64,000 bases of DNA. Source: CAWBOV01 sp963790525. GTDB lineage: Bacteria > Actinomycetota > Actinomycetes > Mycobacteriales > Jatrophihabitantaceae. Positions 41,157 to 49,627 of the stretch are shown piece after piece. Under the pieces are notes generated by a model. It did no database searches and was not told where the DNA came from. It saw only the letters and a program-made list of their open reading frames with translations. The translations under genes and the position numbers were made by a program. The stretch spans positions 372,001 to 436,000 of the forward strand of contig CAWBOV010000002.1 in NCBI GenBank assembly GCA_963790525.1, in the 5' to 3' direction. Positions within the stretch are counted from its first letter, which is position 1. Every line of letters starts with the position of its first letter.

Positions 41157-42215
41157 TTGTCCAACATCACGAACATCTTCTACACGGCCGTGTCGTGGGT
41201 GCTCCTGCGCTGGCACCAGCTGTTCAGTGCCATCGGCCTGGACAAGGACGGCGGCATCACCTGGGCCCTGTCGATCGTGTTCCTGGTCATCACCGCGCGG
41301 CTGCTGCTCTTCCGCTTCTTCGTCAAGCAGGTGCACTCCCAGCGCGCGATGCAGGCCATGCAGCCGGAGATGGCCAAGCTGAAGGAGAAGTACAAGGGTG
41401 ACCGCGCCGGGCTGCAGGCGGCCACGATGGAGCTGCAGCGCGAGACGGGCGTCAACCCGATCGCCGGCTGCCTGCCGATGGTCCTGCAGATCCCCGTGTT
41501 CATCTCGCTGTTCCACGTGCTGCGCCATCTGGCCAACTCCGCGCCTCGCCTGGACACCTATCACCTGACGCTCTACGGGTTCACGCGGTCGGAGACGCTG
41601 AGCGCCGCCAAGGCCAAGCTCTTCGGCGAGGCCCCGCTGGCCGCGTCCTTCCACGACAGCAGCTCGCAGGTCACCGCACTGGGCGGCCATGTCGGCACGC
41701 TGCGGCTCGTCGCGTTCATCCTGGTGCTGATCAGTGCCGGCGCCACCTACATCACCCAGCGCCAGGTGATGAAGAACGCCGTCACGCCGCCGGTGGGCCA
41801 GGCCGCCATGCTGCAGAAGGGGATGCTCTACTTCATCCCCGCGTCCGTGGTGTTCTCCGGGTTCATCTTCCCGCTGGGCGTGCTGCTCTACTGGTTCACC
41901 TCGAACCTGTGGACGATGGGGCAGCAGTTCTACATCTTCAAGTACCACCCGCACGTGGTGCCCGACGCGCCGACGAGTGAACTCGGCAAGTCGCTGGCGC
42001 CCAAGCCCGGCGCGAAGCCGATCGTCGCGCCCCGCTCGTCCGGACGGTCCACGGTGGACATGAACAAGGCCGACGCAGGCAACCCGGGCGCCAACAAGTC
42101 GGCGACGTCGACATCGCCGACGTCACCGTCGGGTCGCCCCGCGCCGGGCGCCCGCCCCGCGGGGTCGAACGCCCGCAACAAACGCCCGGCCCAGCAACGC
42201 AAGAAGCGCCGCTGA
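41157..42215 (+). CDS. yidC: membrane protein insertase YidC/Oxa1
   Basis: 352 residues with five membrane segments of the Gram-positive type and no large periplasmic domain. Landmarks are ARLLLFRFFVKQVHSQRAMQ, the helical hairpin MQPEMAKLKEKYKGDRAGLQ, PIAGCLPMVLQIPVFISLF and GVLLYWFTSNLWTMGQQ. The basic tail (NARNKRPAQQRKKRR) binds ribosomes. The TTG start at 41157 is justified by GGAG nine bases upstream. It inserts membrane proteins alone or with SecYEG. Confidence 0.96.
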   Translation: MSNITNIFYTAVSWVLLRWHQLFSAIGLDKDGGITWALSIVFLVITARLLLFRFFVKQVHSQRAMQAMQPEMAKLKEKYKGDRAGLQAATMELQRETGVNPIAGCLPMVLQIPVFISLFHVLRHLANSAPRLDTYHLTLYGFTRSETLSAAKAKLFGEAPLAASFHDSSSQVTALGGHVGTLRLVAFILVLISAGATYITQRQVMKNAVTPPVGQAAMLQKGMLYFIPASVVFSGFIFPLGVLLYWFTSNLWTMGQQFYIFKYHPHVVPDAPTSELGKSLAPKPGAKPIVAPRSSGRSTVDMNKADAGNPGANKSATSTSPTSPSGRPAPGARPAGSNARNKRPAQQRKKRR

Positions 42216-42337
42216 CCAGGTCTCTGCTGCGAACGCCCGTGTTGTCGGGGGCGCCTCGCCGGAGCCACCACTGTCCATCCGCTCCATCAGCCTGACCATC
42301 GACCGCACCTGGCCGGTGACTGTGAAAGGAACGCCCC

Positions 42338-42955
42338 ATGAGCGCAGAAACAGAAGCATCGGACGCCGTGACGGTCGAGGACACCGTCGTGGACGCCGGC
42401 ACCGCCGATGACGGGGTCGACGACGCCGGCACCGACGCCGAGGACACCGAGGACGACGCCGACGACGACACCGCCGACGAGGCGACCGACGGTGTGGCGC
42501 TGCTCGTGCGCGAGGGCGACATCGCCGCTGACTACCTCGAGACCCTCCTGGACATCGTCGACTACGACGGCGACATCGACCTCGACGTCGAGAACGACCG
42601 GGCCATCGTGGCCGTGGTCGGTTCGGACCTCTCGCCGCTCGTCGGCCCGCAGGGATCGACGCTGGACGCGCTGCAGGAACTGACGCGCCTCGCGGTGCAG
42701 CAGCAGACGGGCGTGCGCAGCCGTCTCATGCTCGACATCAGCGGTCACCGCAGCACGCGCCGGCTTCAGCTCACCGAGCTGGCCACGTCCACCGCCCAGG
42801 CCGTGATCGCCAGCGGCGAATCCACCCGGCTCGCGCCGATGAACCCGTTCGAGCGCAAGGTCGTGCACGACGCGATCAGCGCGATCGACGGCGTCCGGAG
42901 CGAGTCCGAGGGTGACGAGCCCCAGCGCCGCGTGGTCGTGCACCCTGACCGGTGA
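42338..42955 (+). CDS. jag: Jag/KhpB RNA-binding protein (KH and R3H domains)
   Basis: 205 residues. A strongly acidic head (about 1-50, Asp/Glu/Thr) precedes a KH domain (IVAVVGSDLSPLVGPQGSTL with the GxxG-like loop) and an R3H domain (STRLAPMNPFERKVVHDAIS). KhpB binds RNA with KhpA and affects cell length in other Gram-positives. AAAGGA ribosome site before the ATG. It overlaps rsmG by 44 bases. Confidence 0.93.
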   Translation: MSAETEASDAVTVEDTVVDAGTADDGVDDAGTDAEDTEDDADDDTADEATDGVALLVREGDIAADYLETLLDIVDYDGDIDLDVENDRAIVAVVGSDLSPLVGPQGSTLDALQELTRLAVQQQTGVRSRLMLDISGHRSTRRLQLTELATSTAQAVIASGESTRLAPMNPFERKVVHDAISAIDGVRSESEGDEPQRRVVVHPDR

Positions 42956-43619
42956 GATCCCGCCGCCCGCCGAGCCTGCCGAGCGCGCTCCCGAGCCCGA
43001 CGCCGAAGCGGTCGCCGTGTTCGGGCCGCACCTTCCGGCTGCGGTCCGCTTCGCGGAGTTGCTCGCCGGCGACGGAGTGCTCCGGGGGTTGATCGGGCCG
43101 CGGGAGACTCCACGGCTGTGGAATCGCCATCTGGTGAACTGCGCGCTGGTCGCCGACCTGCTGCCGGTCGGCGCGCGCGTCGTCGATGTCGGCAGCGGAG
43201 CCGGCCTGCCCGGACTCGTCCTTGCCTGCGTGCGTCCGGATCTGCAGGTCGACCTCGTCGACACCCTGCACCGGCGGACCGACTTCCTGAACGAGGCCGT
43301 CGCGATCCTCGGGTTCTCCGACCGGGTCCGCGTGCACACCGGTCGCGCCGAGGAGCCCGCGACGGTCGCCGCCGTCGGCGACGCGTCCTGGGTCACCGCA
43401 CGGGCGGTGGCTCCGCTCGACAAGCTCGCCCGCTGGTGCCTGCCGCTGCTCGTGCCGGGCGGCACCCTGCTGGCGATCAAGGGCGCCAGCGCAGGCGACG
43501 AGGTCGAGGCTCAGCGCACCGCGGTGAACCGTGCCGGGGGCCGAATCACCGACATCGTCAGCTGTGGTGCCGGTAAGGTCGCAGAGCCGACCACGGTCGT
43601 TCGTGTGTCCCGCCGCTGA
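42912..43619 (+). CDS. rsmG: 16S rRNA (guanine-N7) methyltransferase RsmG
   Basis: 235 residues with the AdoMet loop VVDVGSGAGLPGLVLA, TPRLWNRHLVNCA and VTARAVAPLDKLARWC. It methylates G527 of 16S rRNA; loss gives low-level streptomycin resistance. The GTG at 42912 is the longest plausible start and overlaps jag; a GTG at 43017 (VFGPHLP) is an alternative that removes a Pro/Glu-rich head. Confidence 0.93.
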   Translation: MTSPSAAWSCTLTGEIPPPAEPAERAPEPDAEAVAVFGPHLPAAVRFAELLAGDGVLRGLIGPRETPRLWNRHLVNCALVADLLPVGARVVDVGSGAGLPGLVLACVRPDLQVDLVDTLHRRTDFLNEAVAILGFSDRVRVHTGRAEEPATVAAVGDASWVTARAVAPLDKLARWCLPLLVPGGTLLAIKGASAGDEVEAQRTAVNRAGGRITDIVSCGAGKVAEPTTVVRVSRR

Positions 43620-43700
43620 GACCGTCACCCGTCCGCAGACCCGTCCGCCAGACCGTTCGAGCAGCACGGCTGCCCGTCTCCACTCGCAGGGAATTGGTTC

Positions 43701-44744
43701 ATGAGTCAGTCACCGTATGAACAGCGCATCGCTGTTTCACGTGAAACAGGCACTCGGGGAACCGCCTCACTTCCCGCCTCCGGGGCGGCCCGCGCCGATG
43801 TTTCACGTGAAACCGTCGCTGACACCCCGATCGCACTCCAGGCGGCCCAGGCTGTGCACGTCCGCAACGTCCGTAACGAGGTCTGGCCCCGCCCGGCCCA
43901 CCGCCGGGTGATCACGGTCGCCAATCAGAAGGGCGGCGTCGGCAAGACCACGACCACCGTGAACCTGGCGGCGGCACTCGCACTGCACGGGCTGCGGGTC
44001 CTCGTCATCGATCTCGATCCACAGGGCAACGCCAGCACGGCGATGGGCATCGAGCACGGCGTCGGCACACCGTCCATCTACGACGCGCTGCTCGGGGGAG
44101 AGGCGCTCGTCGACCTCGCCGCACAGGTCGAGATCGCCGACACGCTGACGTGCATCCCGGCCACGATCGACCTCGCCGGCTCGGAGATCGAACTCACCTC
44201 CCAGGTCGCCCGGGAGTACCGCCTGAAGCGGGCGATCGACGCCTACCCCCAGGACATCGACTACATCCTCATCGACTGCCCGCCCTCGCTGGGGCTGCTG
44301 ACCCTGAACGCACTGGTCGCTGCCCGCGAGGTGCTGATCCCGATCCAGTGCGAGTACTACGCGCTCGAGGGACTCGCCCAACTGCTGGGCACGGTCGATC
44401 TCGTACGCTCTCACCTGAATCCCGACATCGAGGTGAGTACGGTGCTGCTGACCATGTACGACAGCCGTACCCGCCTGGCCGATCAGGTAGCCGACGAGGT
44501 CCGCAACCACTTCGGCGAGCTGGTGATCGCGTCGGTGATCCCCCGCAATGTCCGGGTCTCCGAGGCTCCGGGCTTCGGGCAGACCGTCATCACCTACGAC
44601 GCCGGATCCCGGGGAGCGGTCGGCTATCTCGAGGCTGCCCGCGAGATCGCCTTCCGGGCCGTCGGTGCCGTGCCGGGCACCGACGCCGCCGGCGCGTCCG
44701 ACGCCGCCGGCGCGTCCGACGCCGCAGTGGAGGCTGACCAGTGA
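43701..44744 (+). CDS. parA: chromosome partitioning ATPase ParA/Soj
   Basis: 347 residues. The deviant Walker A is VANQKGGVGKTTTTVNLAAA; DLDPQGNAST and IDCPPSLGLLTLNAL follow. An N-terminal extension of about 70 residues precedes the ATPase core and contains the peptide VSRET twice, because two parS sites are embedded in its coding DNA. A repeated DAAGAS tail ends it. ParA forms nucleoid-bound gradients that pull ParB-parS. An AGGGA site supports the ATG, and the stop overlaps parB. Confidence 0.95.
   Translation: MSQSPYEQRIAVSRETGTRGTASLPASGAARADVSRETVADTPIALQAAQAVHVRNVRNEVWPRPAHRRVITVANQKGGVGKTTTTVNLAAALALHGLRVLVIDLDPQGNASTAMGIEHGVGTPSIYDALLGGEALVDLAAQVEIADTLTCIPATIDLAGSEIELTSQVAREYRLKRAIDAYPQDIDYILIDCPPSLGLLTLNALVAAREVLIPIQCEYYALEGLAQLLGTVDLVRSHLNPDIEVSTVLLTMYDSRTRLADQVADEVRNHFGELVIASVIPRNVRVSEAPGFGQTVITYDAGSRGAVGYLEAAREIAFRAVGAVPGTDAAGASDAAGASDAAVEADQ
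43733..43748. other. parS: parS centromere site 1
   Basis: TGTTTCACGTGAAACA is a perfect match to the 16-base ParB-binding palindrome. It lies in codons 11-16 of parA. Confidence 0.95.
43799..43814. other. parS: parS centromere site 2
   Basis: TGTTTCACGTGAAACC matches 15 of 16 bases of the palindrome. It is 66 bases from site 1, again inside parA and in the same codon phase. Confidence 0.88.
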
Positions 44745-45970
44745 GCAAGGGACGTCGTGGCGGCTTGGGCCGTGGACTGGGTGCGCTGATCCCGACGGCT
44801 CCGCCCGCGCGGGTCGAGGAGGTCTCGGCGCCCGTGGCCGTCGCCGACCCGCCCGGCGAGGCGCCCGACGCGGCCGTCAACGCTGTCGGGGCCCCTGCGG
44901 ATGCGCTCGCCGACGCGTCGGTGGCGCCAGGCGATCCGTTCGACAACCCCGCCGCTGGCAGCGCCGGGGGGGCGCCCGCTGGGGCCGATGACCCTGCGAC
45001 AGCCACGGAGCAGCCCGAGGTGCCCACCCCGACGGTGGAGACCGGTCTCGCAGCTCCGGACCCCGATGTCGAGACACCGACCGCACCCGATGACGCCGCA
45101 TCCGAGCTCGCCGCCGTGCCGGGGCTGAGCTTCCTCGAGATCCCCGTCGAGCAGATCCGCGCCAACGCCCGCCAGCCGCGGACCGTGTTCGACGACGACG
45201 CCCTCGCCGAATTGACCCACTCGGTGCGCGAATTCGGGGTGTTGCAGCCGATCGTGGTGCGTTCCCAGCCCGACGGCTACGAGCTCGTGATGGGTGAGCG
45301 CCGCCTCCGCGCCGCGGTCGCCGCCGGCCTCACCGCGATCCCGGCCCTGGTCCGCGACACCGCCGACGACGCGATGCTGCGCGACGCGCTGCTGGAGAAC
45401 ATCCACCGCGCACAGCTCAACCCGCTCGAGGAGGCCGCCGCGTACCAGCAGCTGCTCCAGGAGTTCGGGGTGACACACGACGAGCTGGCGGCGAAGATCG
45501 GCCGCAGCCGTTCGCAGGTCAGCAACACGATCCGGCTGATGAACCTGAGCGTGCCGGTCCAGCGCCGGGTGGCCGCCGGAGTGCTGTCGGCCGGGCATGC
45601 CCGCGCGCTGCTCGGACTGGCCGAGTCCGACGATCAGGACGAGCTGGCGGTACGCATCGTGGCCGAGGGGCTGTCGGTCCGGGCCACCGAGGAGATCGTG
45701 GCACTGGCCGCGCGGGGCGGGCTGGAACGCTCGAACACCCGCCGTCGCCCGGTCCGCACGTTCACGGCGCCGGCGGCAGCGGATCTGGCCGAGCGGCTCT
45801 CGGACACCTTCGACACCCGCGTCCGCGTGGACATCGGCAAGCGCAAGGGCAAGATCACGGTCGAGTTCGCCACGATGGGCGATCTGGAGCGCATCGTCGG
45901 CATCATCGCCCCGAACCTGCGCACCAGAGCAGATCGGGACGCGCCGGACGCCGCCGAAACCGCCGAGTAG
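44741..45970 (+). CDS. parB: chromosome partitioning protein ParB
   Basis: 409 residues. The basic N-terminal RRGGLGRGLGALIP peptide that stimulates ParA is followed by a long Ala/Pro/Asp linker (about 25-125), the CTP-binding region (ARQPRTVFDDDAL, ELVMGERRLRAA, LLENIHRAQLNPLEEA), the HTH (EKIGRS-like AAKIGRSRSQVSNTIRLM) and a dimerisation tail (GKITVEFATMGDLERI). It loads at the parS sites in the adjacent parA and spreads as a CTP-gated clamp. The GTG overlaps the parA stop (GTGA). Confidence 0.96.
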   Translation: MSKGRRGGLGRGLGALIPTAPPARVEEVSAPVAVADPPGEAPDAAVNAVGAPADALADASVAPGDPFDNPAAGSAGGAPAGADDPATATEQPEVPTPTVETGLAAPDPDVETPTAPDDAASELAAVPGLSFLEIPVEQIRANARQPRTVFDDDALAELTHSVREFGVLQPIVVRSQPDGYELVMGERRLRAAVAAGLTAIPALVRDTADDAMLRDALLENIHRAQLNPLEEAAAYQQLLQEFGVTHDELAAKIGRSRSQVSNTIRLMNLSVPVQRRVAAGVLSAGHARALLGLAESDDQDELAVRIVAEGLSVRATEEIVALAARGGLERSNTRRRPVRTFTAPAAADLAERLSDTFDTRVRVDIGKRKGKITVEFATMGDLERIVGIIAPNLRTRADRDAPDAAETAE

Positions 45971-46030
45971 CCGCGCCGCATCCGGCCACCTCGGCCGTCG
46001 GAGCCGGAACGGCTCAACCGGCGAAGCGGC

Positions 46031-46636
46031 TCAGCCGCCGAAGCGGCCGTAGGAGACGACCTCGTCGCGGGAACGTCGGCCGCGGCGCAGGCTCGGGGAG
46101 CGCCGGTCGGCGCCCGGATAGCCCACGCTCACCACCCCGACCGGAACCAGGCGGTCCGGGACCCCGAACGCGGTCCGCAGCGCGTCCACCCGGTCGGCAG
46201 GGACGCCGAAGAAGCAGCCGGCAAGGCCGTCGTCGACGGCGCCGAGCAGCAGGAGCAGGGCGGCCATCGCCGTGTCGGTGTGCCAGTAGGGGACGGGCCA
46301 GCGCGCGTCCAGGTCTGTGTCCCCGGACTTGTCGCCGGCACGGTAACGCTCGTCGTACCGGCTGCGATCGGAGAACGCGACGATCAGGACCGGGGCGGTC
46401 TGCATGCCGGTCAACCAGGTATCCAGGGGGCGCTGCGGGTCGGTCGTGACACTCCAGTACGCGGCGGTCGGTTCGGGGGTGTCCAGGACCAGAAAGTGCC
46501 ATCCCTGGCTGAAGCCGGCCGAGGGGGCGCGCAGGGCACACTCCAGCAGGGCGTCCACCTGGTACCGGCTGACCGGGCGCGTGGTGTCATAACCACGCAC
46601 CATCCGGCGCTTGCGGACCACTTCCTGAAACTCCAT
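46031..46636 (-). CDS. nitroreductase family protein
   Basis: 201 residues from MEFQEVVRKRRMVRGYD, the usual family start (FMN-binding RKRRMVR). Further family marks are RAPSAGFSQGWHFLVL and LGAVDDGLAGCFFGVP, ending in a basic Arg-rich tail. Such proteins are FMN-dependent oxidoreductases acting on nitro compounds, quinones or F420-like substrates. A 14-codon upstream extension (MIRVGTPATG) is less likely. It faces parB and is divergent from the aminotransferase. Confidence 0.88.
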   Translation of the reverse strand: MEFQEVVRKRRMVRGYDTTRPVSRYQVDALLECALRAPSAGFSQGWHFLVLDTPEPTAAYWSVTTDPQRPLDTWLTGMQTAPVLIVAFSDRSRYDERYRAGDKSGDTDLDARWPVPYWHTDTAMAALLLLLGAVDDGLAGCFFGVPADRVDALRTAFGVPDRLVPVGVVSVGYPGADRRSPSLRRGRRSRDEVVSYGRFGG

Positions 46637-46730
46637 CGCGCTGCCTCGTCCCGTCGCCGGTGTGCCGACCCTGATCATGCCCGCGGGTAATTGACTGGGT
46701 CACGCGGCACGGGTGTGCCACCCTGGTCAG

Positions 46731-47945
46731 GTGGAACTCGTCCAATCGCGCAAACTGTCCGGCGTTCTCTACGACATCCGGGGCCCCGTCCTGGACGAGG
46801 CCAAGCGCCTCGAGGCGCAGGGGCATCGCATCCTCAAGCTCAACATCGGCAACCCGCAGCCGTTCGGGTTCGAGGCACCGGAAGAGATCCTCGTCGACGT
46901 CATCCGCAACCTCTCGACGTCGCAGGGGTACTCCGACTCGCAGGGGATCCTGTCCGCGCGCACGGCCGTGGTCCAGCACTACCAGTCCCGCGGCCTCGAC
47001 ATCACCGATCCCGACGACGTGTGGCTGGGCAACGGGGTGAGCGAGCTCATCCAGCTCGCCCTGCAGGCACTGCTGGACAATGGCGACGAGGTGCTGATCC
47101 CGGCTCCGGACTATCCGCTGTGGACGGCGTCGACGTCGCTGGCCGGCGGCCGCCCCGTCCACTACCTCTGCGACGAGGAGTCCGGCTGGATCCCCGATCT
47201 GGCCGATCTCGAGGCGAAGATCACCGACCGCACCAAGGCGATCGTGGTCATCAACCCGAACAACCCCACCGGCGCGGTCTACCCCGACGCCGTGCTGCGC
47301 CAGATCGCCGATCTCGCGGCGCGCAATCACCTGGTGGTCCTCGCCGACGAGATCTACGACAAGATCCTCTACGACGACGCGGTGCACACGCCGTTCTCGG
47401 TGATCGCCCCCGACGTCTTCACCCTCACCTTCAATGGCCTGTCCAAGGCGTACCGCCTGGCCGGTTTCCGTTCCGGCTGGATGATGGTGACCGGCCCCAA
47501 AGCCCACGCGTCCAGCTACATCGAGGGCCTGACGCTGCTGACGAACATGCGCCTGTGCGCGAACGTCCCGGCGCAGCACGCGATCCAGACCGCGCTCGGC
47601 GGGCGGCAGAGCATCAAGGATCTGGTGCTTCCCGGTGGCCGGCTCAAGGAGCAGCGCGACGCCGCGGTCAGCGCCCTGCGCGCCATCCCGGGGGTCTCGT
47701 GCGTCGAGCCGAAGGGGGCGCTCTACGTCTTCCCGAAGCTCGACCCGAAGCGCTACCCGATCGTCGACGACCAGCAGTTCGTGCTCGATTTCCTGCGCGC
47801 GGAGCACGTCCTGCTCGTGCAAGGCAGCGGCTTCAACTGGCCGCGCCCGGACCATCTGCGCATCGTCACACTGCCCTGGGCGGCGGACCTCACCACCGCC
47901 ATCGGCAAGCTCGGCAGTTTTCTGGAGTCGTTCCAAGCTGGGTGA
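46731..47945 (+). CDS. class I aminotransferase (AlaA-like)
   Basis: 404 residues from GTG (VELVQSRKLSGVLYDIRGPV). The AlaA pattern is clear: LKLNIGNPQPFGFEAP, YSDSQGI, PDYPLWTA, INPNNPTGAVY, LADEIYDKILYDD and the PLP-lysine region NGLSKAYRLAGFRSGW. AlaA makes alanine from pyruvate and glutamate; valine-pyruvate activity is related. It is an accessory gene here, absent from the conserved mycobacterial order between parB and cwlM. Confidence 0.9.
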   Translation: MELVQSRKLSGVLYDIRGPVLDEAKRLEAQGHRILKLNIGNPQPFGFEAPEEILVDVIRNLSTSQGYSDSQGILSARTAVVQHYQSRGLDITDPDDVWLGNGVSELIQLALQALLDNGDEVLIPAPDYPLWTASTSLAGGRPVHYLCDEESGWIPDLADLEAKITDRTKAIVVINPNNPTGAVYPDAVLRQIADLAARNHLVVLADEIYDKILYDDAVHTPFSVIAPDVFTLTFNGLSKAYRLAGFRSGWMMVTGPKAHASSYIEGLTLLTNMRLCANVPAQHAIQTALGGRQSIKDLVLPGGRLKEQRDAAVSALRAIPGVSCVEPKGALYVFPKLDPKRYPIVDDQQFVLDFLRAEHVLLVQGSGFNWPRPDHLRIVTLPWAADLTTAIGKLGSFLESFQAG

Positions 47946-48038
47946 TCAGCATCGTGCAGCCGTCGTTGTGTGTGATAGAACACCCGGTGGGTCACAGCGA
48001 CATCCGGTGATCCGCGGACGGCAACCGGGGGGCCGACC

Positions 48039-48110
48039 ATGCTCGTGCTCGCGATGTTCGGCGCGGTCTGCGGCCTGGAAACGCTTGCCAGCAGGCGGTG
48101 CCGGCGATGA
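48039..48110 (+). CDS. 23-codon micro-ORF coupled to the repeat protein
   Basis: MLVLAMFGAVCGLETLASRR CRR and stop. A GGGGGG stretch lies 8-13 bases before the ATG, and the stop overlaps the next gene's ATG (ATGA at 48107-48110). A short hydrophobic helix is followed by a basic end. It may be a membrane micro-protein or a leader peptide that sets translation of the downstream gene. Support is limited to the ribosome site and the coupling. Confidence 0.45.
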   Translation: MLVLAMFGAVCGLETLASRRCRR

Positions 48111-49603
48111 CCGCGCGCAAGCGGGTCCCCCGGGCCCCTGCCGACGACACCCGGGTCCACGCCACCAAGACGGTGCAGCGTCAACGGGCCGCGGTGCGTC
48201 GCGTGGGCAACCCGCCGGGGGCGCTGCTGCGTGCCGCGGACCCGCCCGTGCGAGGCGGACCGAGGGAGCGTCCGGCCGAGGCAGTGTCGGCCGACGCGGA
48301 GGTGGCGCCCGACGGCCACGAACACGATCCTCATACGGTCCATCCGGCCGCGGACCACGACGCAGTGGACCGCGACACTGTCGACCAGGAGCCCGACCGT
48401 CACGCTGCGGGTCACGGCGCAACGGCGGATCCCGATGCGGAATCCACCGCTCGCCTGGCCGAACTCGAGGCCGACCTGGTTCGCGCGGTCGCCGAGTTCG
48501 GCAAGCTCATCGAGGTCCACGTCGAGCCGCCGCCCGAGCGGGTGATCGAGGCACCCGAACAGGCGCACCCGGTACCGGATGCGGCGCCCGATCTGGTATT
48601 CGAGCCCGCGCCGGACCTGGCACCCGAGCCCGCGCCGGACCTGGTATCCGAGCCCGCGCCGGACCTGGCACCCGAGGCGGTGCCGGACCCGCCCGAGCCG
48701 CCACCGCTCGACCCGGCGCCCGCTGCCGCAACGCCCGCCACCAGGCCCGCGACCGCCGCGACGGCCGCCGGCTCCCGCCGCCCGCTCTGGGTCGCGATCG
48801 CCGCCGTCCTGGCGCTGGTCGTCGCGGGCGCTGTGGTGCTCGCGACCCATCACTCCGGTCACCGCACCACGGCGACCCGTCCCACCACCCCCGTGCCGTC
48901 GACTCCGCCGAAACCCACGGCCGCACAGCTGTCCCTCGAGGCGTGGGCCAAGGCGAACCTCTCGACCGACGCCGTGATCGTCGCCGATCCCACCACGGCT
49001 CAGGCACTGGGCTCGGCCGGCTTCACCCGCGCGGTCGCCGACACTGCGCTCGCGGGCGTGAACTGGCGGGGCGTGGACTACGTCGTCACCGGCTCGCCCG
49101 CCGCGACGGTCTCCGCGGTGCGCAACACCCTGCAGGATTCCAGCGCCGTGGTCGCCGTGTTCGGCACGGGGACCGCTCGCATGAGCGTCCGCCAGGTCTT
49201 CAGCGGCGGCACCGCGCAACTGCTCGCGCGGGAGCGGGTGGACCGGGTCAGCCGGCTGCAGGCGGGCAGGGAGCTGTCGGTCAACCGATCACTGACGTTC
49301 GCGGCACCGGTGCGGGCGGTCGTGACGAAGGGTGCGCTCGACCTGCGCGCGGCGACGGTCCTGACCCTGCTGGCCCAGCAGGGCGGCGTCTACGTCCGCA
49401 GCGCGCCGATCGACCCCGCCGAAGCGGCCGCCGGGCTGCCGGTGCGCACGATCACGGTCAAGGCCGCGGACGCGCAGGCCGCCGCGGACATCCTGCAGAA
49501 CCTCCCGGTGGCGTATCACCCGGCCTCGGTCGTGGTGGTCGCGCAGGGCACGTACCAGATCACCTGGGCGGTGGCGATCGCGTCCGCCCTCCCGATCCAA
49601 TGA
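48107..49603 (+). CDS. repeat-containing single-pass membrane protein, unknown
   Basis: 498 residues from MTARKRVPRAPADDTR. The cytoplasmic part (about 1-225) is disordered: a basic start, an Asp/His-rich middle (HEHDPHTVHPAADHD), a short helix (RLAELEADLVRAVAEFGKLI) and four EPAPDL(A/V)x octapeptides. One membrane helix at about 227-248 (PLWVAIAAVLALVVAGAVVL) and a Thr/Pro linker lead to an external domain of about 230 residues (AWAKANLSTDAVIVADPTTA, GVDYVVTGSPAATVSAVRNT). I do not recognise the external domain. It heads a cluster with DUF4397 and sortase F genes, so a surface-assembly role is inferred. Confidence 0.8.
   Translation: MTARKRVPRAPADDTRVHATKTVQRQRAAVRRVGNPPGALLRAADPPVRGGPRERPAEAVSADAEVAPDGHEHDPHTVHPAADHDAVDRDTVDQEPDRHAAGHGATADPDAESTARLAELEADLVRAVAEFGKLIEVHVEPPPERVIEAPEQAHPVPDAAPDLVFEPAPDLAPEPAPDLVSEPAPDLAPEAVPDPPEPPPLDPAPAAATPATRPATAATAAGSRRPLWVAIAAVLALVVAGAVVLATHHSGHRTTATRPTTPVPSTPPKPTAAQLSLEAWAKANLSTDAVIVADPTTAQALGSAGFTRAVADTALAGVNWRGVDYVVTGSPAATVSAVRNTLQDSSAVVAVFGTGTARMSVRQVFSGGTAQLLARERVDRVSRLQAGRELSVNRSLTFAAPVRAVVTKGALDLRAATVLTLLAQQGGVYVRSAPIDPAEAAAGLPVRTITVKAADAQAAADILQNLPVAYHPASVVVVAQGTYQITWAVAIASALPIQ
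48584..48676 (+). repeat. 24-bp tandem repeats coding EPAPDLxx
   Basis: About four copies of a 24-base unit near GAGCCCGCGCCGGACCTG plus six bases. Units end alternately in GCACCC and GTATCC, so the true period is 48 bases, implying duplication of a two-unit block. Confidence 0.8.
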
Positions 49604-49627
49604 CCTCGGCGACCAGGGAGTGACGAC

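Noticed and set aside
48584..48676. Possible CRISPR or regulatory iteron array
   Set aside because: The 24-base units are in frame, contiguous and encode EPAPDL octapeptides of a membrane protein.
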